NCBI GenBank assembly: GCA_945892985.1
Contig: CAMDDU010000033.1
Location: 1-47,441 of the forward strand
DNA: 47,441 bases
Direction: 5' to 3'
DNA from: CAITSH01 sp945892985
GTDB lineage: Bacteria; Pseudomonadota; Gammaproteobacteria; Burkholderiales; SG8-39
Positions within the stretch are counted from its first letter, which is position 1. Every line of letters starts with the position of its first letter. The notes below the pieces were generated by a model. It saw only the letters and a list, made by a program, of their open reading frames with translations, had not been told where the DNA came from and searched no databases. Below, in pieces: positions 42,913-47,441 of the stretch. Both the position numbers and the translations under genes were made by a program.

Positions 42913-44235
42913 TCAGTCTTTCCATTTCTTAGGGGCTTCCTGAAGATCGGAAAATGCCAGAGCTTCATCTATAGAGCCAAACAGGCGATCACCACATATA
43001 ATCTTACCTAGAGCATCGTTTCTTTCAATTTTATATTTCTTAACTAGATAAATTTTATATCCATCATTAGCTAAGTTTTTCTCACCAATAAAACCAGAAT
43101 CAGAGACAGCCTCACTAGAATTATTAGTTTTAGAAACCGCAGTCTGTAGTTGTTGTTGACTGCTTTTTGTTTCAGAATTTACTCTATCAACAGCCCGTTG
43201 CAAATGCAATTTTCCAAGCTCAATAAATGCTTTAGTTTGCACAATCTTTGCTTCAGCCGCATTTTTTTCAGCATATGTATGCGCAGTCACTAGTTTTAGT
43301 GAATCCGTCGCTAACTCAATTATTTTGGCAGATATGACATTCTCTATTGCTCTTTTGTCTCTGGTTGCTTGCACTAATGATTCAGACATACCCGCAGCGC
43401 GATTACGATGATCCATCTCATCTAGTTTAGCTTTCTCTTCTCTGCTTTTTGTTTCTTCAGCTACACGATTAAAATGATCGTTTTTAGATTTCTCTTTTCT
43501 CTGTTTAGCTTGCTCTTTTTCCGTACCGGAATAAATAAGTATTCCAGAACAAATAACAATCCCAGCTATACCAATAATCCAAGCGCTATTGACCCAAGCA
43601 ATTGAGATAGATAAAAATAAAAAAACCGTACTAATTACTTGTACTTGCGTCCATTTATCTATCGCTTCGCTTTCTTCATCTAGAAAAATTTTCGACTCAG
43701 TATTTTGTGCAGTCTCCTGCACGCGGTCTACGACTCCCTCTTTAACAGTTTCACCAGTTGCCTTTTCTAATACGTCGATACGCTGCATAGCCGCACTTAT
43801 GTCTAAATACACTGCACTATCGAAGCCCGATATTTTCCAATTCTTTTCACCGATCTTGACTAGAGTGTGACCTTTATAAACGGTTACCGCATCCGCTTGA
43901 GACGCTGGCGCAGCGCTTGGGGCCAGCTTAGGAGTTGAAATCGGCACCGTATCAACGAAAAGCATCGCTTCATTAAGCTTTTCATAAGCTGAATTTTGGA
44001 TGCCTGCGACGCTCCATTTACCACTGCTGACCCTGAAAAGGGTTCGCCCTTTATAAATTGTCGACTCAGTAGCTTCGATTGGAATTTCTTTGGATTGCTG
44101 GCGCGGCGCTAACGGCTCTGATATTGCGATAATTTTTCTTTCACTATCTTCAACGCGCTCCCCAACCTTGGCTCCACACTGAATGCAGAATTTTGCATCT
44201 GATGCAGTTGCAGCACCACAATCTGTGCAGAACAT
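42913..44235 (-). CDS. Array protein C: single zinc ribbon, internal repeats, two TM helices, coiled coil
   Basis: The product has 440 residues from MFCTDCGAATASDAKFCIQC at 44235, with GAGGAG as ribosome site. One zinc ribbon is followed by two tandem 40-residue repeats (IYKGRTLFRVSSGKWSV... and VYKGHTLVKIGEKNWKI...), two membrane helices (about residues 200-240), a long coiled coil (KEKSKNDHFNRVAEETKSRE), and a C-terminal segment (YKIYLVKKYKIERNDALGKI) that may be a third, diverged repeat. It lacks the shared head of A, B and D, and no palindrome precedes it. The gene is much more AT-rich than its neighbours, suggesting a different source. Function unknown. Confidence 0.75.
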   Translation of the reverse strand: MFCTDCGAATASDAKFCIQCGAKVGERVEDSERKIIAISEPLAPRQQSKEIPIEATESTIYKGRTLFRVSSGKWSVAGIQNSAYEKLNEAMLFVDTVPISTPKLAPSAAPASQADAVTVYKGHTLVKIGEKNWKISGFDSAVYLDISAAMQRIDVLEKATGETVKEGVVDRVQETAQNTESKIFLDEESEAIDKWTQVQVISTVFLFLSISIAWVNSAWIIGIAGIVICSGILIYSGTEKEQAKQRKEKSKNDHFNRVAEETKSREEKAKLDEMDHRNRAAGMSESLVQATRDKRAIENVISAKIIELATDSLKLVTAHTYAEKNAAEAKIVQTKAFIELGKLHLQRAVDRVNSETKSSQQQLQTAVSKTNNSSEAVSDSGFIGEKNLANDGYKIYLVKKYKIERNDALGKIICGDRLFGSIDEALAFSDLQEAPKKWKD

Positions 44236-44390
44236 TAGTCGCTCCTCAAGTAAGAAAAAATACGATGTTGGTGGGGCAGAATTACCGCATTTTCAAATTA
44301 GTCGCCATTGGATTGCTCCGTCCAAACACGTCCACCAGACTTCGTCCAGCAACTGTTAGCAATCTCCTGGGTGCCACCCTTTGGCGCCGC

Positions 44391-45743
44391 TTAATATCCA
44401 ACCTTTGGCGCGGATGCAGCATCTGATGTCAGATCAAACATCACAGGAACATCAACGGTGAACTCCTTATTTTTTAGCGCTGGTGGAATCTGTGCTGACG
44501 GCTTGGCCTTCTTGATCATGTCGAGCGCCGTGTCATCTAGCATGGAAAATCCTGTCGAGACCTTGATCGCGGCGCTCTGGATCAAGCCGTTGACACCAAT
44601 GAAAAGTCGAATTTCGGCCTTCCCAGTCCAACCGTTCTGCATCGCCTGCGCGGGATAGCGTTTATAAGGCCTTGCCGCATTGAGCAGAGCAAGGCGATAC
44701 TGGTCAATCGCGGTCGCCACGTCAACGTCGTTAAACCGTGAGCCCGTCGATTCTAACGACGCTACATCAGTCCGCCCAAGCGCATCGTCGAAAAATTCGC
44801 GCAACATGAAATCTTCCAAGCCCGCGTTGTCTTGGGCTCGTGCGGAGAGCGTCACCCAGCGGCGCAGTTTGTGGGATTCCCACTGGAAGTCCCCAGATTC
44901 GGATTCACGAACAATAGCGATCATTTTGCGCACTACGGCTAGGCGAATGTCGGCGTTGTTACCGCGGCGTACCTCGATGTTTTGAGGAGAGTGCTTGATG
45001 TCCCGATTCCAGCCAGAGAATTTAAAATCAGCTGAATCAATGCCAAGACGTTCTATCTGGAATATGCCGCCGCTTTTGCGAGAGTCGTAACCGACGGTCT
45101 GCGGCTTTGAGGTGCCCATGTTTCCGTCTATGCTCGCCTTTCGCGCGTCAAGCATGGCCCCAACACTCTCCGTGTCTTTAGGAGGTTCTACTGTTTTTTG
45201 CAATTCCTCCTGTACACGCGCCTTTTCTTCAGCCTCTTTTTTCGCTTGATCAGCGGCCTGTTGGTCTGCGTCCCGTTTTATTTTCTCTTGCTCCCATTTT
45301 TTTCCAGCTTGAGCAAACAATTCCTCTTTGTGTTGCTGCTCCTGCTGATTCGTCCATCCCCAATACCCCACGCCGCTAACACTAATAACGACTACCAAGA
45401 GTGAGCCAATCCGCCGAGTGCTTTTCGCTTTGCTAGGCTTGGTAATATCCGTTAAATGAGCTGCTGTGTTGGCCGTTATTGGTGGCACAACAACATGCGT
45501 AAGAACTGGTTCTGACGGTTGCTGTGAAGAAGCAGACTCGGCTGCCTGCGTTCGCGCAGCACCGCAACTACGGCAAAACTTGGCCGTCGCAACGAAATCA
45601 GCGCCGCACTTACCGCATGTATTTTCTCGTGCGACTGAGGCTGACTTCTCCGTATCGGCGATGGTGCGCGCCTGACTAGCACCACAGTGCCTGCAAAATT
45701 TGGCGCTAACTGCAAGCTCTTTGCCACAGGCAGTACAAGCCAT
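44391..45743 (-). CDS. Array protein B: double zinc ribbon - TM - coiled coil - TonB-like C-terminal domain
   Basis: The product has 450 residues from MACTACGKELAVSAKFCRHC at 45743. Zinc-binding Cys are C3, C6, C17, C20 and C43, C46, C57, C60. A membrane helix spans about 113-130 (IGSLLVVVISVSGVGYWGW). A charged coiled coil (KKWEQEKIKRDADQQAADQA) follows, then a middle domain, then a C-terminal TonB_C-like fold (ARPYKRYPAQAMQNGWTGKA ... IKVSTGFSMLDDTALDMIKK, about 355-445). TonB_C domains bind periplasmic or outer-membrane partners. The head is shared with A and D. The frame is open upstream through the palindrome, but GGGGATTGACAATG marks the real start. Confidence 0.8.
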   Translation of the reverse strand: MACTACGKELAVSAKFCRHCGASQARTIADTEKSASVARENTCGKCGADFVATAKFCRSCGAARTQAAESASSQQPSEPVLTHVVVPPITANTAAHLTDITKPSKAKSTRRIGSLLVVVISVSGVGYWGWTNQQEQQHKEELFAQAGKKWEQEKIKRDADQQAADQAKKEAEEKARVQEELQKTVEPPKDTESVGAMLDARKASIDGNMGTSKPQTVGYDSRKSGGIFQIERLGIDSADFKFSGWNRDIKHSPQNIEVRRGNNADIRLAVVRKMIAIVRESESGDFQWESHKLRRWVTLSARAQDNAGLEDFMLREFFDDALGRTDVASLESTGSRFNDVDVATAIDQYRLALLNAARPYKRYPAQAMQNGWTGKAEIRLFIGVNGLIQSAAIKVSTGFSMLDDTALDMIKKAKPSAQIPPALKNKEFTVDVPVMFDLTSDAASAPKVGY

Positions 45744-45803
45744 TGTCAATCCCCAATGTTTTTTATTGCTCTCACTTCGTTGCTTTTGCAATGCGTGAGA
45801 ACA

Positions 45804-45824
45804 AGCGTCGATTAAAACGACGCT
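45804..45824. repeat. Cassette-boundary palindrome, copy 3
   Basis: The longest version: CAAGCGTCG and CGACGCTTG (9 bp) flank ATTAAAA when the neighbouring bases are included. A second small hairpin GCTTG/CAAGC adjoins it on the minus strand. ACAAGC occurs on both sides, 27 bp apart. Confidence 0.85.
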
Positions 45825-45844
45825 TGCATCAACAAGCAACCGCG

Positions 45845-46027
45845 CTACCCACCCAGCGCCATGATCTGCTGCGCCGCAACCGCGCTCTGCTGTGCCTTTG
45901 CCGCTTGTTGCCGCGCACGCTCTGCTTTAACGGCCGCTTGCGCACGCTTCGCAGTCGCCTGCAATACTGCGACGCGCTGCTGTTCTGGTGTCTTGGGTGT
46001 TAATAATTCGATCTCATTTATTAGCAT
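45845..46027 (-). CDS. Coiled-coil small protein of the array (60 aa), second intact copy
   Basis: MLINEIELLTPKTPEQQ, then an Ala/Lys/Arg/Gln helix (KRAQAAVKAERARQQAAKA) ending QQIMALGG. It is the same length as the 41153 copy and nearly identical from TPKTPEQQ on. TATAAAT lies close before the ATG. It follows gene A by 65 bp and precedes the palindrome and gene B, so it looks like the trailing ORF of each cassette. Confidence 0.65.
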   Translation of the reverse strand: MLINEIELLTPKTPEQQRVAVLQATAKRAQAAVKAERARQQAAKAQQSAVAAQQIMALGG

Positions 46028-46091
46028 TAGGTATTTATACGGCAGCGAAGCACTGATGCGCCATCATTAGGATTGAGTCGATGCTAAACGA

Positions 46092-46979
46092 TTAGTCCCT
46101 CAGTGCTTTTTGCGCACCAGGTATTGTGGATGCGTGCCCCGCATTTCTTTCCTCTTCTAATTCTTGCCTCTCATCTCGTCGCTCCATTTCTTCCACCCAT
46201 TTTTTCTGGTCCTGCGCTTGGCGCTCAACATCAGTCTCTTTTTTTTGCTCTCCATCAATAAACTGCTTGCGGAAACTAGCAAACTCCTTATCTGATAAGC
46301 GTTTCTCAAGAATCTTGTCGGAATTAACCAAAAGAAATTCTTTCGGCTTTCCGAAACACTCATAGCCCTCTTCATATCCTGACCCGCATACGTAGTAGTT
46401 AATTTGCCTAACACTTTCTGAAAATGCGGCATTTACAAATTCCGCCGAACAAAGGCCCTCATAGCAATACTGAATTTCTGGGAGAACGCCGTCCATTTTT
46501 ATGGCATTTCTTCGTTTAAGAGGCAACCAGCCCTCCTTTAGAACTTTCTCGCGGATCGTTTCATAAGAAGTTGCATGTAGATATTTTGTCCATCCCCAAT
46601 ACCCCACGCCGCCAACACAAATAACAACTACCAAGAGTGAGCCAATCAGATGAACGCTTTTCGCTTTGCTAGGCTTGGTAATGTCCGTTGAATGAGCTGC
46701 GATATTGGCCGTTATTGGTGGCACAACAACATGCGTAAGAACTGGTTCTAACGGTTGCAGCGAAGAAGCAGGCTCAGCTGCCTGCGTTCGCGCAGCACCG
46801 CAACTACGGCAGAACTTGGCCGTCGCAACGAAATCAGCGCCGCACTTACCGCATGTATTTTCTCGTGTGACTGACGCTGACTTCTCCGTATCGACAGGAG
46901 TCCCCGCCTGACTAGCACCACAGTGCCTGCAAAACTTGGCGCCAACTGCAAGCTCTTTGCCACAGGCAATACAAGCCAT
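46092..46979 (-). CDS. Array protein A: double zinc ribbon - TM - Cys-containing C-terminal domain
   Basis: The product has 295 residues from MACIACGKELAVGAKFCRHC at 46979, with GGGAG as ribosome site. Two zinc ribbons, the VLTHVVVPPITANIA linker and the membrane helix (about 108-130) match gene B. The C-terminal 165 residues are unrelated: a part with several Cys (YCYEGLCSAEF, YYVCGSG, YECFGKP) and then a charged helical tail (KKWVEEMERRDERQELEEER). The Cys-containing part would be extracytoplasmic and could form disulfides. No known domain recognised. It directly follows the recombinase gene. Confidence 0.78.
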   Translation of the reverse strand: MACIACGKELAVGAKFCRHCGASQAGTPVDTEKSASVTRENTCGKCGADFVATAKFCRSCGAARTQAAEPASSLQPLEPVLTHVVVPPITANIAAHSTDITKPSKAKSVHLIGSLLVVVICVGGVGYWGWTKYLHATSYETIREKVLKEGWLPLKRRNAIKMDGVLPEIQYCYEGLCSAEFVNAAFSESVRQINYYVCGSGYEEGYECFGKPKEFLLVNSDKILEKRLSDKEFASFRKQFIDGEQKKETDVERQAQDQKKWVEEMERRDERQELEEERNAGHASTIPGAQKALRD

Positions 46980-47140
46980 TGTCACTCCCGATGTTTTTTA
47001 TTGCTCTCACTTTGTTGTTTTTACAATGCATGAGAACAAGCAACCGCGATACCCACCCAGCGCCATGATCTGCTGCGCTGCAACCACGCTCTGCTGTGCC
47101 TTGACAGCTTGTTGCTGCGCACGAACGAGTTTAGGAAAAT
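46589..47140 (-). repeat. Array repeat, copy 3 (head of gene A plus end of recombinase)
   Basis: Matches copy 2 from the membrane helix through the zinc ribbons and up to ACAAGC near 47036. There the palindrome is missing: the sequence jumps directly to CAACCGCG, then the coiled-coil codons that now form the recombinase tail. Confidence 0.85.
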
Positions 47141-47441
47141 TTCGCCCGCAACACAAATAAGCCCTAGGTCCATAAAAGCGCTGGATCATCTCAACGCTTG
47201 TGCGTGCGTTTCTTGCAAGCGTGAACATGTCTAAGTTCTCAGCATTGGTGAGTCGAAACATGATGGCTGTGTGACGCAAGCTGTAGAGCGTTCGCTCAGT
47301 GCCTTTGGCGTCCCTTTTCAGCTTGGTCGTATCTAGCAAGTATGCAAACTGTCGCCTGAGTTGCACCAACGCATATTCTCTGTTTTGGTTCTCAGGCATG
47401 AACACATAGTCGTCGGGTTTGCCATAGTTGCGCTGCTTTTG
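47007..47441 (-). CDS. Tyrosine recombinase (C-terminal part, cut by window edge), with fused coiled-coil tail
   Basis: The frame is open from the right edge (QKQRNYGKPDDYVFMPENQN) to a stop at 47007. Catalytic motifs: SLRHTAIMFRL (the R-H pair) and TLARNARTSVEMIQRFYG, in which Y is the nucleophile. Typical relatives end about 20 residues later with their own tail; here, after RFYG, the sequence shifts into PRAYLCCGRN and then RAQQQAVKAQQSVVAAQQIM, the second half of the array's coiled-coil ORF. The natural C-terminus is thus replaced by fusion. It is transcribed towards the array and the tRNA-Ala fragment, and is the likely integrase of the island. The active-site Arg I and Lys lie outside the window. 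Confidence 0.85.
   Translation of the reverse strand, partial: QKQRNYGKPDDYVFMPENQNREYALVQLRRQFAYLLDTTKLKRDAKGTERTLYSLRHTAIMFRLTNAENLDMFTLARNARTSVEMIQRFYGPRAYLCCGRNFPKLVRAQQQAVKAQQSVVAAQQIMALGGYRGCLFSCIVKTTK

Larger units (their letters stand above)
45351..46027 (-). repeat. Array repeat, copy 2 (head and TM of gene B plus coiled-coil ORF)
   Basis: Shares near-identical DNA with copy 1 (42104-42644) over the zinc-ribbon head and with copy 3 (46589-47140) through the membrane helix. Diverges from both abruptly beyond it. Confidence 0.85.

Noticed and set aside
41112..47048. Classical integron with attC sites
   Set aside because: The boundaries are palindromic, but I find no GTTRRRY/RYYYAAC core pairs and the recombinase motifs do not suggest IntI; the genes also share heads, unlike integron cassettes.
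41000..47441. CRISPR array
   Set aside because: The repeats here are hundreds of bases long, contain genes and have irregular spacing; no short repeat-spacer pattern exists anywhere in the window.

Overview
The window looks like chromosomal DNA of a betaproteobacterium, probably Burkholderiales or Rhodocyclales-like. The reasons are two periplasmic Bug/TctC receptors, the DUF4212 plus VC_2705-type acetate/solute symporter pair with its CBS-DUF294 neighbour, a CIRCE-controlled groESL operon, UbiA/UbiD ubiquinone genes and generally GC-rich coding sequence. This assignment is inference from gene content; there is no rRNA in the window.

Layout. 1-1484: an IS5-type transposase tail, a hypothetical gene and non-coding DNA, lying on the 3' side of an intact tRNA-Phe (1485-1560). 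1.7-8.2 kb: a signalling and transport block (DEDDh exonuclease, cNMP/CBS/DUF294 protein, two small membrane proteins, a TPR protein, the symporter and its DUF4212 partner). 8.5-10.8 kb: groES-groEL with promoter, CIRCE operator and terminators. 10.9-23.1 kb: housekeeping genes (dacB, GNAT, ubiD, a Bug receptor, an SDR, ubiA, recG, ridA, a decayed TPR gene, a KimA-like APC permease). 23.6-33.8 kb: a ureide/amide catabolic district with an AtzH/HpxZ-like protein, an amidase, a VOC protein, a second Bug receptor, a small cytochrome c and a four-gene minus-strand run (FdrA, carbamate kinase, DUF2877, DUF1116). That run matches the oxamate carbamoyltransferase set (AllF, AllK, AllH, AllG). It would convert a carbamoyl-oxamate type compound to carbamoyl phosphate, and carbamate kinase would then make ATP. 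34.2-36.7 kb: a CHASE-PAS-GGDEF-EAL protein.

36.7-40.75 kb is a graveyard of mobile and defence-type genes: a TOTE-type primase without its helicase half, a RhuM C-terminus, an AlbA_2-type ATP-binding protein with an internal deletion, and a frameshifted gene. It ends at the 3' half of a tRNA-Ala(CGC), 40789-40833, cut at the anticodon loop, which is a classic attachment-site remnant.

40.8-47.4 kb is the most unusual part. A tyrosine recombinase (cut by the window edge) is followed on the same strand by an array of zinc-ribbon membrane proteins. Three of them (46979-46092, 45743-44391, 42381-41395) share a nearly identical double zinc-ribbon N-terminus and linker but have unrelated C-terminal domains. 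Copies of a 60-residue coiled-coil ORF and a perfect palindrome separate them. The same coiled-coil sequence is fused to the end of the recombinase. I read this as a constant-head/variable-tail cassette array linked to an integrase. I do not recognise it as a described system.
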